Counted from the stretch's first letter, positions 47,901 to 56,559 are shown. The stretch is 64,000 nucleotides of DNA from Salminus brasiliensis (GCF_030463535.1 NC_132880.1:42812842-42876841), one strand, 5' to 3'. Translations and numbers: made by a program. The notes: generated from the letters alone by a model not told the origin.

Positions 47901-50362
47901 TGTTCCCTTACAAATGTGTCTGAGGGCATTGATGCCAAACATGGTCAGTCCAGAGTTACTCCACTTGTTTTAGACTTGTCTATCCTTAGATTTTAAGTCA
48001 TTGAAATTTATGCAACTTTTACATATTACATAAGGCATCAATAATTAACCGTGTTATTTGTGTATTACTCTGTCAGATTCAACTTGTAGTGGTTTTTACA
48101 TAGAAAAAAAAAATCTAAATCTTATTAAACCAAGTCATGCTCAGTTTCAGTTTCCCTATTCTGTCTTATGTGTCATATTGTGCCTCAATTTGTTGTTCAT
48201 TAGGGCTGAAGCATGTGTCTGATCAGCAGAAGACCCATAAGAACCCTTCTCTGCGTTCTCAGAGTGGAGCAAACCAGACTTCTCCATCAAAAAACAAAGC
48301 ATCCAGCTCTTCCACTTCTACGCCAGCCAAAAAACATTTGCCCATACTGGAACTGGAGGGAAAGAAGTGGAGGGTGGTAGGTTCAGTTGGCCTTGGTTTA
48401 CCTTTCACATAGATTTTCTCTTGGTATTAGATAACCCCTTAGACCCTGTATGTAATGCCACACCTGCCAGCCTCATGACTACATTGTCATAACTAACATC
48501 ATTTTTAGTTAAGTTTATTTGGTGCCAAAATAGAACCCTGCAGGACCCCATAAGACTAAAGTCATTGTATACAGACATTTAAGCTCAGACTGTACCTTCA
48601 TAGAGCTTCTTCAGGATGTCATCTACTGGAGGCTGATTATTTTCTCTAATTAATTTCACTGATTCACTTTAAACACAGTGAGGGTAAACATTGTCTTATA
48701 GTACTGCATCTGTGTGTCTTTCAGGAGTACCAGGAGCAGACCCATGATCTGGTGATAGATGAGACTGAGCTAAAACAGGTGGTTTATGTCTTTAGTTGCA
48801 ACAACTCCACGCTTCAGATCAAAGGCAAAGTAAACTCAATCATAGTGGGTGAGTTATGATCTTTTGTTGCTTTTTCACTGTCTCACACTCGTGTTCTTTG
48901 TAATGTAAGACAATGTTTTGCATTTAGATAACTGCAAGAAGCTTGGACTTGTGTTTGAAAATGTGGTTGGAATAATGGAAGTTATCAACTCCAAGGACAT
49001 TCAGCTCCAGGTTAGGAAATCCACAGATATCCAATAAGACGGCTTTTACAACATGTTATGTACTACAAGTAACACATACAGCCATGTGGTAGCTTTGCTG
49101 AGAAAAATGTATGTTTAACCTTCTCATAGGTCCTTGGGAAAGTGCCCACTATGTCCATCAATAAGACGGACGGATGCCACGTCTACCTAAGCAAGGAGTC
49201 TCTCGGCTGTGAAATTGTTAGTGCCAAGAGTTCTGAAATGAACATCCTGGTTCCTCAGGAAGGTGACGACTATGTGAGTGAGCTCATATTTATAACCACC
49301 TTCACCTTTCAAGTCTTGAAAGTCTTAATTCAGAGTCTTAATTCATTTCTCATTTCTAATGAACTGACGTAAAGTCAGTTACTTTTCTCTTTCAAGGTTA
49401 TGAAAAAATGAAATGATTCACAACCAGTCACAAGTTTTAGAACACCCCTTAATTGTTTCAGTAGTCCACTGGCGGTGCTGCGTGGCCCAGGCAAGCCTGC
49501 TTTTCTTGTTTTGCCATCTTAGCAATGACTTTCTTACTGCAACTCCACCTGCAGCTACAAAGATTCTCTTTACAGCTGAAACTGAGACTTTTTTTTATTA
49601 AGTTTAATTTCTGATTGTACCAATTTTCTACCCAATTCGGACCAGTTAAACAATACATACATATTCTCCCCCTATGACATACAATGCTCCCGACACTGGG
49701 AGGGTGAAGACCGCCACACACCTCCTATGACGTGTGCAGCCAGCCTGCACCTCCTATTCTGAACTGCCGCCAATGCAACAACACTGTACAGACAACACGC
49801 TCAAAATGCTTAAACTGAGTCTTGGCCCAGTGTTAAGCTGAGCTACAAGGTGTCATCATTTGAGCCGCCTATAACACAAGCTGGTGACTCTCAGAAACTT
49901 GTCTTCTGATGCTTGTTGTGGTTTTGAGTCTGTCAGGCCTCTTCCTGTACCAGACCTTTTCTGTTTCGTTCCAGTTTCCAAGAGCCTTCTGATGGTGTAG
50001 GAAACTGTACTCCTCACACTCTGGCTTTATCTGGAATTTCTCTAAAGGAAAGAGCTCCACCTTTAGGAGTTAGAATGCCTTATCTGTGGTTTACGTTAAG
50101 TGTGTTTTTTTAGACATTACAATAGCTATCTGAACATGCAGTTTTGTGCACTGCTTACCTCTGTACTATTTCAGGTTATTCACTGGACCTGAGCTGCTTA
50201 AATATCAATAAAACTGGAAAACTTGACTGGTGGTGATTGTTACTTACAATGCAATATTTTTTTGCCTTATACCAACAGAGAGAGTTTCCAGTCCCAGAGC
50301 AATTCAAGACCGTTTGGGATGGGTCCAAGCTGGTGACAGAGCCAACAGAGCTTGCTGGCTGA
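25655..50362 (+). CDS. CAP2: CAP2, cyclase-associated protein 2 (whole gene, 12 coding exons)
   Basis: CAP2 binds actin, works with cofilin to sever filaments, and recharges ADP-actin with ATP in the cytoplasm; in vertebrates it is prominent in muscle. Coding exons are 25655-25769, 26506-26606, 31938-32015, 39275-39418, 41607-41692, 42772-42877, 47696-47870, 48204-48376, 48725-48848, 48928-49010, 49130-49273 and 50279-50362. All have GT-AG borders, and the phases join without a stop to give 470 residues (human about 477). Layout: N-terminal coiled oligomerisation segment [12 protein letters not shown] (1-35), helical folded domain (about 40-210, with [15 protein letters not shown]), ten prolines (228-237), WH2 actin-binding motif [20 protein letters not shown] (254-273) and C-terminal CARP beta-helix (about 312-470) ending [15 protein letters not shown]. 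The start ATG lies in GCCATGG. Choice of CAP2 over CAP1 rests partly on adjacency to RBM24. Confidence 0.95.
25877..26234 (-). mobile_element. Family A TIR element, copy 3 (reverse)
   Basis: Begins TACACTATATATTCAAATGT and ends GTACTTTTGTCCATATAGTG followed by TA. Inside are GCTGACACAGATGTGCAAAT and CCCTGGACATTAGAG, in reverse order relative to copy 1. Confidence 0.85.
26506..26606 (+). CDS. CAP2: CAP2 coding exon 2 (residues 39-72)
   Basis: Acceptor CTTCAAAG; encodes [15 protein letters not shown] to SIGGDVAKH; donor GTATGT. The split Gly codon joins exon 1 in frame. Confidence 0.93.
27150..28060 (+). mobile_element. Non-LTR retrotransposon (LINE) 3' fragment, split by a SINE
   Basis: The + strand at 27291-27359 translates to [14 protein letters not shown] then TSHVKFKIL, a hallmark of the C-terminal region of fish LINE reverse transcriptases (L2/CR1/RTE-like). 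Upstream is [17 protein letters not shown]. After the SINE the frame resumes as [12 protein letters not shown] and stops. The 3' end AGAGACCTTGGGATTCTAAA then TAAATATAATG fits a LINE tail. It is heavily 5' truncated and has stops. Confidence 0.8.
27359..27791 (+). mobile_element. tRNA-derived SINE, family 2, copy 1, with target-site duplication
   Basis: Head GGCCCGAGTGGTCCTGTGGA (A-box-like) and CTAGTTCGAATTCCGGTC (B-box-like), then a body with GGCCTTGCTCTCTCCAGGGT and TTCACCCTCCCAGTGTTGGG then AGCATTG, and an A-rich tail. It is flanked by AAGATTCTG on both sides (27350-27358 and 27792-27800). It interrupts a LINE. Confidence 0.85.
28299..28361. repeat. (TA)n microsatellite
   Basis: Perfect TA run of about 63 bp. 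Confidence 0.95.
29722..29990. repeat. AT-rich block with (TA)n runs and a 40-bp duplication
   Basis: It opens with GGGCTGCACGCTATTGGAAA, a piece of a common fish repeat as I recall it. (TA)n follows. AGGGTCCGCTCATATAAT occurs at 29811 and again at 29851, and a third GGGTCCGCT is at 29869. A longer (TA)n run covers 29917-29985. Confidence 0.8.
30138..30655. repeat. 68-bp minisatellite, about 7.5 copies
   Basis: The landmark TGATCAGTTATT recurs at 30201, 30269, 30337, 30405, 30473, 30541 and 30609, an exact 68-bp step, after a diverged first copy at 30138. Units contain CTCTACTAAAGCCTGAGTAG and AATAAATCACTGTGC. Two subtypes occur: TTATTAATCACAG and TTATTTATCTCAG. Confidence 0.95.
30690..30880 (+). 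mobile_element. Small Tc1-like remnant
   Basis: The + strand at about 30690-30745 reads GPQSPLT, a stop, then TSLKKSVNR, which resembles the decayed S-P-D-L-N-P-I-E-x-x-W region near the C-terminus of Tc1 transposases. Short and broken. Confidence 0.4.
31938..32015 (+). CDS. CAP2: CAP2 coding exon 3 (residues 73-98)
   Basis: Acceptor TTTAACAG, encodes [20 protein letters not shown] to EPAQ, donor GTAAAG. A symmetric 78-base exon in the helical folded domain. Confidence 0.94.
32146..32520 (+). mobile_element. Tc1-like transposon remnant (N-terminal HTH)
   Basis: Starts near ACAGACAAAAGTATTGGGAC. The + strand at about 32325-32440 translates to [20 protein letters not shown] then [18 protein letters not shown], matching the G-R-P-x-K-(I/V)-T linker of Tc1 transposases. 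The catalytic domain is absent. It is a relative of 6224-6690. Confidence 0.75.
33640..33830 (+). mobile_element. Family A TIR element fragment, copy 4
   Basis: CTGCTCTAGAGGGTCCTATT, TTGGCAATACTTCTTTACA and AGACAAGCTGTGTGTG match the distal half of the family; the left end is missing. Confidence 0.65.
33880..34480 (-). mobile_element. Tc1-like transposase remnant
   Basis: On the - strand, 34322-34095 reads [20 protein letters not shown] then [10 protein letters not shown], which aligns with the W-T-D-E-x-K-x-x-L-F-G to V-W-R-K-x-N-T-A-x catalytic segment of Tc1 transposases. The acidic D-E pair is not preserved. Inactive. Confidence 0.7.
35845..36232 (-). mobile_element. Family A TIR element, copy 5 (reverse)
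   Basis: Begins TAGACTAAATGTTTGTGGAC then ACCCATTCTAATGAATG; ends GGTGTCCCAGTACTTCTGTC then CATAAAGCGTA. The middle matches the family in reverse. Confidence 0.8.
37285..38390 (-). mobile_element. Tc1-like transposon remnant with N-terminal transposase
   Basis: On the - strand, 38311-38048 begins [20 protein letters not shown] and includes [16 protein letters not shown], a recognisable Tc1 HTH/linker. The outer parts read AAAATAAGGACACCCCATG near 37288 and GAGTGTCCTGACTTTTCCTC near 38340, roughly inverted. The catalytic region is missing, and about 37620-38045 looks like unrelated inserted sequence. Confidence 0.7.
38950..39168. repeat. Dispersed AACACACCTGA-type repeat
   Basis: CAGTGGTGCCCAAAAAAAGT, CTAACACACCTGACCCAGCA and AACAGGTGTGCTAGATGGG, with CCCAGGACTTGGAATGGGAA at the end, are a pattern of a widespread fish non-autonomous element. 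It has no coding content. Confidence 0.5.
39275..39418 (+). CDS. CAP2: CAP2 coding exon 4 (residues 99-146)
   Basis: Acceptor CCTCTCCTCAG, encodes [20 protein letters not shown] to ALGWVAV, donor GTGAGT. It contains the highly conserved [15 protein letters not shown] block of the helical folded domain. Confidence 0.96.
39491..39750 (-). mobile_element. Family A TIR element, copy 6 (reverse, truncated)
   Basis: Begins TACACTGTATGTCCAAATGT then TTGTGGACATCCCTTC. The far end is lost after TTTTGGGATGAG. Confidence 0.75.
40012..40655 (+). mobile_element. Family B mariner-like remnant, split by a SINE
   Basis: Left part CATCAATCAGCCATGACCTT then AAAATCACT. Right part AAGGCTCATTGGCTTATTGA, CTTCCAAGGGATTTTAAAG and TCTGCTACTAACATGTTGGT, matching the outer end at 23900-23985. 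A SINE lies between. Confidence 0.65.
40077..40500 (+). mobile_element. tRNA-derived SINE, family 2, copy 2
   Basis: Head GGCTCTGAGTGGCTCAGTGG then TCTATTGTGCC (A-box-like), CGCAAGTTCGAATTCCGATC (B-box-like), body with CTATGCTCTCTCCAGGTGGG and CCCTCCAAGTGTCGGGAGCA. A GATA microsatellite lies inside (about 40203-40237). The tail is A-rich. Confidence 0.8.
41198..41492 (+). mobile_element. Family A TIR element, copy 7 (internally deleted)
   Basis: Left end TACACTATCTGGACACTTGC; right end GGGTGTCTACAAACATATGG then ACATATAGTGTA. Shorter than copies 1 and 2. Confidence 0.8.
41607..41692 (+). CDS. CAP2: CAP2 coding exon 5 (residues 147-175)
   Basis: Acceptor CTTCTAG, encodes [20 protein letters not shown] to KDYKD plus two bases of Thr, donor GTGAGT. 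Confidence 0.95.
41780..42060 (+). mobile_element. SINE family 2 fragment, 5' truncated
   Basis: GCCATCAGCAGCCAGAGTCC, AATTGGCCTTGCTCTCTCAG and CTTCACCCTCCTACTGTTGG match the body of the family; the tRNA-like head is absent. Confidence 0.65.
42772..42877 (+). CDS. CAP2: CAP2 coding exon 6 (residues 175-210)
   Basis: Acceptor CTGGCTGTAG, encodes [20 protein letters not shown] to [11 protein letters not shown], donor GTGAGT. End of the helical folded domain. Confidence 0.95.
42941..43040 (-). mobile_element. LINE 3' tail fragment (reverse)
   Basis: AATCAGAATC then ATTCAGAATACTTTATTGAT and CCCAGGAGGGAAATTGCATT are the reverse complement of a typical fish LINE 3' end. Confidence 0.55.
43715..44880 (-). 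mobile_element. Tc1-like transposon remnant, nearly full span
   Basis: On the - strand, 44724-44452 includes [16 protein letters not shown] and ends [11 protein letters not shown], which match the HTH (V-R-A-I-I-x-K) and K-A-R-L-x-F-A-K-x-H parts of Tc1 transposases in shifting frames. Antisense text such as TCATCAGTCCACAGAATATT and CACACTACCACCACCATGTA is typical of decayed fish copies. Several frameshifts. Confidence 0.8.
45960..46085. repeat. CTGGTC-type low-complexity patch
   Basis: CATACCACTGGACCAGTGTG, GCTATGCTGGTCCTGCTG and similar motifs resemble 17500-18010. Confidence 0.4.
46098..46535 (-). mobile_element. Family B mariner-like deletion derivative
   Basis: ATCAGCCATAAAATTAGAAC then CACCTGCCTAATTTG, GGACTCCACGCGACCTCTGA, CACCAAAACCTTAGCAGCAG and TTCACTTGCTGCCTAATATA, ending TTATGGCTGATCAGTATA. 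The transposase core is missing. Confidence 0.75.
47696..47870 (+). CDS. CAP2: CAP2 coding exon 7 (residues 211-268, polyproline and WH2)
   Basis: Acceptor TTTTCCACAG, encodes [15 protein letters not shown], ten consecutive prolines (profilin/SH3-type ligand), an acidic spacer FTDEEPKPD and the first part of the WH2 motif [15 protein letters not shown]. Donor GTTTAC, phase 1. Confidence 0.94.
48204..48376 (+). CDS. CAP2: CAP2 coding exon 8 (residues 269-326)
   Basis: Acceptor TTCATTAG, encodes [18 protein letters not shown], a serine-rich linker and [14 protein letters not shown], the start of the CARP domain. Donor GTAGGT. Confidence 0.94.
48725..48848 (+). CDS. CAP2: CAP2 coding exon 9 (residues 327-367)
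   Basis: Acceptor TCTTTCAG, encodes [20 protein letters not shown] to KGKVNSIIV; phase 1 at donor GTGAGT. Part of the CARP beta-helix. Confidence 0.95.
48928..49010 (+). CDS. CAP2: CAP2 coding exon 10 (residues 368-395)
   Basis: Acceptor GCATTTAG, encodes [20 protein letters not shown] to DIQLQ, donor GTTAGG. CARP domain. Confidence 0.95.
49130..49273 (+). CDS. CAP2: CAP2 coding exon 11 (residues 396-443)
   Basis: Acceptor TCTCATAG, encodes [20 protein letters not shown], then [21 protein letters not shown], donor GTGAGT. The exon ends GDDY where the human protein has GDY, from memory. Confidence 0.95.
49423..50230. mobile_element. Decayed DNA element with SINE insert in the last CAP2 intron
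   Basis: Left end ACCAGTCACAAGTTTTAGAA; right end AACTGGAAAACTTGACTGG, a rough inverted match. Interior text such as TTCTGATGCTTGTTGTGGTT and GAGTCTGTCAGGCCTCTTCC belongs to a common fish element. A reversed family 2 SINE fragment sits at about 49620-49800. Confidence 0.6.
49620..49800 (-). mobile_element. SINE family 2 fragment (reverse)
   Basis: CAATGCTCCCGACACTGGGA then GGGTGAAGACC is the reverse complement of the family 2 body. Confidence 0.6.
50279..50362 (+). CDS. CAP2: CAP2 coding exon 12 (residues 444-470, stop TGA)
   Basis: Acceptor TACCAACAG, encodes [20 protein letters not shown] to ELAG, then TGA at 50360-50362. This is the conserved C-terminus of the CARP domain. Confidence 0.96.
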   Translation, partial: REFPVPEQFKTVWDGSKLVTEPTELAG

Positions 50363-51237
50363 CTGACAGCTTCGTTATGCTTTCCTCAACATCTCTACTG
50401 GTAGCCCCCGATCATTTTCACTCCAGTGCCAGAGCTGGACTTGCAGACACAATTAGGCCTAGTCCCAGTCCTAAATGATGCTGACAGTGGGAGTTCTCCA
50501 CTGAAAATCCCTTTCGTAGTGTAAGACAATCTGTGCTATACTATTAAGACCCAGACATATCACCTATTTTACCGTAGTTTCATAATTTGGATGCAGACGG
50601 AGGATTGAATGCAGATATTAAGTGAGATCGTTTTTCCTTTACAGCTAACTGATCTGATTTTACATTCTAGATTGGATTAAATTGGATATCTGGCTACTTT
50701 GGGAAGCCAGCCCCAAACAGCAGCTAAAATACATCAGATTAAGAAATGGTCCCTGGTAACACTAAATCAATTCTGTTTGTTCTCCAGCATTTCAATGTCA
50801 TTTTGAATGTCTTGTTTCAGACCTATGCATTTTGTGTCTGGCAGTGACCCTGCCTTTGTGTTTACAAAAGTAACATTTTTCCTCAATCCTGTTTTCAGTG
50901 GAAATTAAAATATTTCTTTTTGTTTTAGAACTAGTTTCTCAGACACAGACTGAGCTCAGTAATACCCACAGAAAAGCCCACAAATCAAGCAAGACTAACC
51001 TAATTAAACCTCACACTTTAGCACTGCTTAGTCTGTGTATGTGAAACTGGCCCTTGGTGCAAACAGATGTGTGCCTCAAGGACTTTTATAACTTTTCTTT
51101 ATAATTTATCACAGATTTCATGTAAATCAACCTTTTCATATTTATTGTTTAACTGTTTTGACTGAATTATTTTTTTTTAAATTATTTTTCTTTTTAAAGC
51201 CCATCACCCAGCATGGAGATTTGTTGCACAATCATAC

Positions 51238-51775
51238 TCCAATTAGCCATAACATTAAAACCACTTGCACAATATTGTGTAGGTCCCTTGTGCCACCAAA
51301 ACAGCTCTGACCCAACAAGGCATGGACTCCACAAGACCTCTGAAAGTGTCCTGTGGTATCTGGCACCAAAATGCTAGCAGCAGATAATTTAAAACCTGTA
51401 AGTTGTGAGGTGGGGCCTCCATGGATCTCTTCAGTGAGCCTTGAGTGCCCTTGACCCTGTTGCTAGTTCACTGCTGTTACCCTTCCTTGGAGCACTTTTG
51501 GTAAAACCAACCACTATATACCAGGAAGACCGGCATGATGTTTTGAAGATGTTCTGACCTGTCTTCTAGCCATCATAATTTGGCTCTTACATTGTTGAAG
51601 TGGCTTAGATTTATTTTTTCTGCTTCCAACATCAACTTCTTCAACTGCTTTAAATCTTGCTGCCTCAAAGGTAGATTCCACCCCTTCACAGATGCTATTA
51701 TAACCATATAATCAATGTTATTCACTTCACCTTCACCTTTTTTATGGTTTTAATGTTATGGCTGTTCGGTGTACA
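51238..51775 (-). mobile_element. Family B mariner-like deletion derivative with both TIRs
   Basis: Left AATTAGCCATAACATTAAAA then CCACTTGC; right TATGGTTTTAATGTTATGGC then TGTTCGGTGTA, an inverted repeat. Interior blocks CCACCAAAACAGCTCTGACC and GACTCCACAAGACCTCTGAA are shared with copies at 22225 and 46098. Confidence 0.8.
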
Positions 51776-52420
51776 GTTCCCATACAAGTGATTGTCATCC
51801 TGTGCCATCAAGATTGTACACTAAAACTTTTTTGTGAATGCAGAAATTTGATTTACGATAGAAACCATGTAAACAGCACAATAATAACTATAGTGGAGTT
51901 CAAAACAACAGCCGTTATTCAGTATCTGTTCTATACCGTAACCAATCTGTGTTGCTCTAAATGATCTGTGGTGAACATTAAGGGAGAATCACAAACTGAC
52001 ATTAATCATAATAGCTCCTGATGTTTGTCCAGCAGCTTTTAATTTTTGAGTTTGACACATTGTTTATGTAATAGGTATATAAGAGCTTATCTTAAGAAAT
52101 GATAATTAGTGGTAATTATTAAAGCGCCAGTCAGTTTTTGGTTTCTGTATGGTGATTAATTATCAAGGTACTCGTGTTCATCCTCATTTTCACTCTATAA
52201 CCCTGTTTTATATGTGAACACTGTGCACTTGTGGATTAACGTAATTAAACAACACTACATAAATGCACACATTATGTTCCAAAGTCAGTGTACTTGGGAT
52301 TGTAGAGCCTTTTGTGGCCTCCTTTGAGAGACGCTTCCTGATTAGCTTTCATTAGGAAACTGTACATATCTTCGAGCACCTTCGACTGAAAGTAGCTCAC
52401 ACCAGCTGTAGCACAGAAAC

Positions 52421-52426
52421 AATAAA
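52421..52426 (+). terminator. CAP2: Poly(A) signal AATAAA, probable CAP2 3' end
   Basis: AATAAAGCTGAAATGTATTT preceding a T-rich stretch. It is the first good signal after the CAP2 stop codon. Confidence 0.5.
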
Positions 52427-52445
52427 GCTGAAATGTATTTCACCA

Positions 52446-53300
52446 AGTGTTTTAATCAGCTCTCTGCTGTCAGCTCAGTAGGTCTACAGCAGAGGGAAAG
52501 AGTCTATTTTCACATTAGTCCTACAATTAAAGCATAATAACTCACTACGGATGGGCTTGTGTTTCTTTCCCCTCCCTAATGAAATTACAGTTACATAAAC
52601 AATCACATGGAGATTGGAGCTACAACACAAGATATAAAGTGATTGTGAAGTGTGTGTGTGTGTTCTCCCATTATAGTACTGCCAATTACCCCACTAGTTC
52701 ATACCGTCCCGTAGCACTAGCAATACTCCCGACACTAAGAAGGTAAAGATCAGCCAACAACATCGCTTTAAGAGTGATGAGGGGAGAGAGTGCCATCCAC
52801 CCACCTGGAGAGCGCCCGGCCAATTGTGCTCTCTCTTACTCCGGCTACTGATGGCAAAGCGGCATGGCTCTGAATTTTAACTTGTGACCCCTAGGCCATA
52901 AAAATCAGGTAGCGAATCAGACCACTGAGTCATCTATTGTGATGATGTTACACATATTTTCAGTGTTTAACCCAAATTACTATAAAGCACAGCACAGAGC
53001 CTCCTCTTCCTCCCTATATAAACCCTCCATGCTCATTCTGTCTTCATGTTGAACAAGACACCCACCCATCCTCCCTAGCATTCATCTCAACCATGGGGGA
53101 CGCAGCTCTTGTGCCACATTCGAAGCTGCCCTGGACTCCTGCCCAACACACTTTTGAGTTCGCCTCCCCGTGCCAGCTCCAAGGGCATGGTCCTTACTCA
53201 CAAATGAAGATTTAACTTAGGAACATGAGTCATGTCTTTAGTAAGGTCTGCGATAGCAAGATAAAAGAAGTCACCACAAAGAATACCACACCAGAAATTC
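52446..53300. other. Intergenic DNA between the CAP2 and AUNIP 3' ends
   Basis: Convergent gene ends. Apart from the reversed SINE at 52650-52935 no gene or RNA is evident. Candidate AUNIP poly(A) signals on the - strand are TTTATT at about 53315 and about 53685. Confidence 0.55.
52650..52935 (-). mobile_element. tRNA-derived SINE, family 2, reverse copy
   Basis: GTACTGCCAATTACCCCACT, GCAATACTCCCGACACTAAG then AAGGTAAAGATC, and TTTTAACTTGTGACCCCTAG then ACCACTGAGTCATC are the reverse complement of the copy at 40077. Confidence 0.75.
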
Positions 53301-53951
53301 CTTACAGTTCACTTTTTATTGTTATGTATTGCCAAATTAGGTCAACAAACAAGTGTGACCCCTGAATTAAAACAACCCAGAAAATTCTCATGACAAGATC
53401 CAGTCGCTTTTTAGAAATGGTGCCATCTGGTGGCTTAGAAAGCAGTTGGTCTCAGAACCAAGGGGAAACACTGTCTGTTCGTTCCCAGCAGCACTTCTGA
53501 GCTACTACCATGAACAAAAGAGCATAGAAATGAGAGAATACACCCTTACAATGAGAAATACCTTGTTTTTGTTCAGAAAACAGAACCTACGCAGGACTAG
53601 TATGGATGAACTCAACTCCTGAGATTTCTGTTTTAGAAATGGGCAAGCAGGTGAAGAACTGAATCTATTTATATGAAAAAACTATTCTTTATTCCGCAGA
53701 CTGTTTATTTTCAAGAGTTTCTAAATTAAGACATTTTTACTCTTTTTGTAATTAAATGGCATGAAATTAAATGTACTCTCGAGCCACCTAATCAGCAAGG
53801 ATGCTGATTCTCATATAGCAGCTCTTTAGCAGACAATCAAATATTGTCTTCCAAAAAAAATTACAAATGACATAGAAATAGAGCACTTATCCTCATTAAC
53901 CAATTCTCATCATCTTACACACTTGCCCAAACCCCTCCGGAACAAAAACCT

Positions 53952-55006
53952 TTAGTGCTTGATGACCATGTTTCCCTGAGAATCCTGTGTGAAAAGCATC
54001 TCTGGCTCTAGATCAGAGTCCTCCGTTTCCAGAGGCTTTTCAGACGGTAGGATCCAGCTCTCTCTGCTTTCAGGCGAGTTGGTCCAGTCCTTCAGTGGGC
54101 ATCTAGTCTGTTTACTACGGTTGGCAATCACCCGGAAACCTTCAGAGTCTTGAGTGAACAACATGGCAAAGGAGTCTTGCTCGCTCTCCACAGACTCCTT
54201 GACTGACTTCTTAGGGGACTGATTAAGCTTTGCCTTTTGAAAAACGCTGGGCTTTCCAAAATTTGAAAATCGCTTGGCTGGGCTGGAAGCCAGCAGATGC
54301 TTAAGAGGTGAGAGTGCAGTGCTGTGTGTGGGTGATATGGGTGCCCTGTTTTCTTTATCCTTTCTCTTCAGAGGTGACCACTGCGTGCGATGAGGTTTCT
54401 GCTCAGATAGCTCCAGCGCTTTACGAGGACGTTTCTTCAGGGGTTGGTTCTCTGTGACTGATCTCGTAGTTAAAATAGGTCTCGGGCTAGACACAATCTT
54501 GTCCATTAGGTGGTGGTCCCTTGAGTTTTCCTGACTGGGAAACTCCTTTGCTGAGCAGGGGGCTGAAGATCCACCCTTGTTGGCTCTAAAATCGTTTCTA
54601 TGTACCTGGCGATAATGCTCATGAGAATCTTCATGTACCTGTTCTGTGTGAAGTAAGGTTTCAGGGATGTCCTGAATCCCGTGGGATATGGCTTTGTTGC
54701 ACTCCTTTTGTATCTCTGAACCATATTCGATATTAACATCAGCTGGCTCCTCCTCCTCGGACTGATATCCCCAAATCAACTGAAAGAAATGCTGCTCTTT
54801 GGTCTGGTCTGTACAGTGTTCGCCTGACTCGCTCAGTAAATCTGCATCCAACTCCTGTGGGTGGACCTGAGAGGTGTGACTGGTCTCCTTATCTGGTTCC
54901 AGAGGATACTCAGTGGTTACCACACGCTTCCTTTTAGTCCCCATCTGCAGCTCGGGACGTAGAGTAGAGGAAATCTCGGAAGGGTGAGAACTACGTTCTT
55001 CTGGGT
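53952..55006 (-). CDS. AUNIP: AUNIP coding exon 3 (residues 100-450)
   Basis: Acceptor TTTCTTTCCCTCAG (- strand), then DPEERSSHPSEISSTLRPEL and on to the stop TAA at 53954-53952. The internal ATG at 54944 is codon 121, not the start. Key features are the SPLKRKDKENRAP stretch and the two LFTQDS repeats. Confidence 0.9.
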
Positions 55007-56559
55007 CTGAGGGAAAGAAATGATTCTCTTTATTTAAAGAAAAAAAACATTAAAACCATCATAGCTAGTGGAGGAAAACATACCACTGGAGACAAGAACA
55101 AGAACTAACAGACCTTTTTCTTACCTTTATTCTTTTTACTCTGTGGTAGAAAGAACGATGATATGGTGCTCTGCTTTGTGGCAGGCATTTGCATCTTGGT
55201 CTGGGTGAAGTTCAGTGCTACTGCCATACTGTAACCCCCTGACCGGGCCAGTGGATTCAGCAGCTTAGATATTGGTCGAGTCAGTCGTTTCTGTGATTTG
55301 TAAAAGATTCGTAAAAAAAGGTTAGACTCACAAGACACCTTTAAGACACTAAATAAACATTTTTGAAAACCTTACAGCTACAATTTCAAGGACAATATAC
55401 AATATTTAGCCTAAAACGCCACCAGTGACACAAGCCATAAGTCTATTTTCACCAGTAAAATCTCACATTCCAGATCTCTGTAATGCCGTTTTTATCCACT
55501 ATGACATTTTAATACCAGATCTACAAATCTTAACATCATGCTGACTAGTCGTACTGCCAGGACGACTTTTGACTGGTCATATGTTACAAATGATTTACAG
55601 GAAATCTCACTCTCTTATTAGTAATTACTATAAAATATTTTAAAAATGCCAGTAATTCCAGATACAATATATGGGCAAAAGTATTGGGACACCTGTTTAC
55701 TCATAGTTCCTTCAGAAATCAACGGCAATTATTTAAAAAAAATAATAAGAAAAGTTTATCCTGCTTTTGTTGGAGTAACTGTCTCTACTGTCCAGGGAAG
55801 AAGACTTTCTACTAGAATTTGGAGAAACACTGCTGTGAGTACCTGATTGCATTCAGCGACAAGAGCGTTACTGAGGTCAGGATGTCTTCCTCATGCATCC
55901 TTTCAGAGAACACAGTTCTTCCACTGCTCCACAGCTCAATGCTGGGGGGCTTTACACCCCTCTAGCCCATGCCTGGCATTAGAAACTGCTCCAGAGTATT
56001 GGTATTGGTAATACTTCTCTACAGGGACTAGACAAGCTGTGCACATCTTTGCACACCTGTGTCAGCTGTCGGTGCAACTTAAAGTAGCTGAATTCACTCT
56101 TTAGAAGGGGTGTCCACAAATATTTGGACATGTAAGGTATCTACACTGTAATTATAAAACTGTAGAAATGCTTAAATCTGTAAATTAATAAATAATGCCA
56201 GGAATAATCAGGACACCCGCATATTTATCACTATTAAATTAGGATGAGGTGCAGAACATCAGCTGCAGATGATCAGAACATGGTTAGAGAGGATTCTGCA
56301 GGAGCCGTCTCATTTAAACCTCAGACATTTAGTTGAATTTGGGCTTGAAGAAATGGGTGGGGACGATCCAGATCTAATTCATTGCATGAATGTGGCATCT
56401 CTACAGTTTTATAAGTTTAGTTGCTCTGAGTAGTAATTTTACATATGAATAATATTACTCTTAACCTGTGTGGTCTTTTTTTTTTTTTACCATATTGATA
56501 CATATGGACATTTCATTTATAATATATTGAGAAAAAAAAACATTAATATACACACACAC

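Larger units (their letters stand above)
50363..52445 (+). other. CAP2: Probable CAP2 3' UTR
   Basis: Non-coding sequence from the stop codon to the first clear AATAAA at 52421. It contains a family B transposon remnant (51238-51775), so the UTR may be part transposon, or a nearer unrecognised signal may end it sooner. Confidence 0.5.

Noticed and set aside
50205-50212. AATAAA before the last CAP2 exon as a poly(A) site
   Set aside because: It lies in the last intron within a transposon end; using it would remove the conserved C-terminus.
25655-50362. Calling this gene CAP1
   Set aside because: CAP1 and CAP2 share most of these motifs, but adjacency to RBM24 in the same orientation and blocks such as NPSLR and HHTTGL.WSKT fit CAP2 better. 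A tree with both paralogues would settle it.
54506-54739. 77-codon frame on the - strand
   Set aside because: It is an alternate frame inside AUNIP exon 3.
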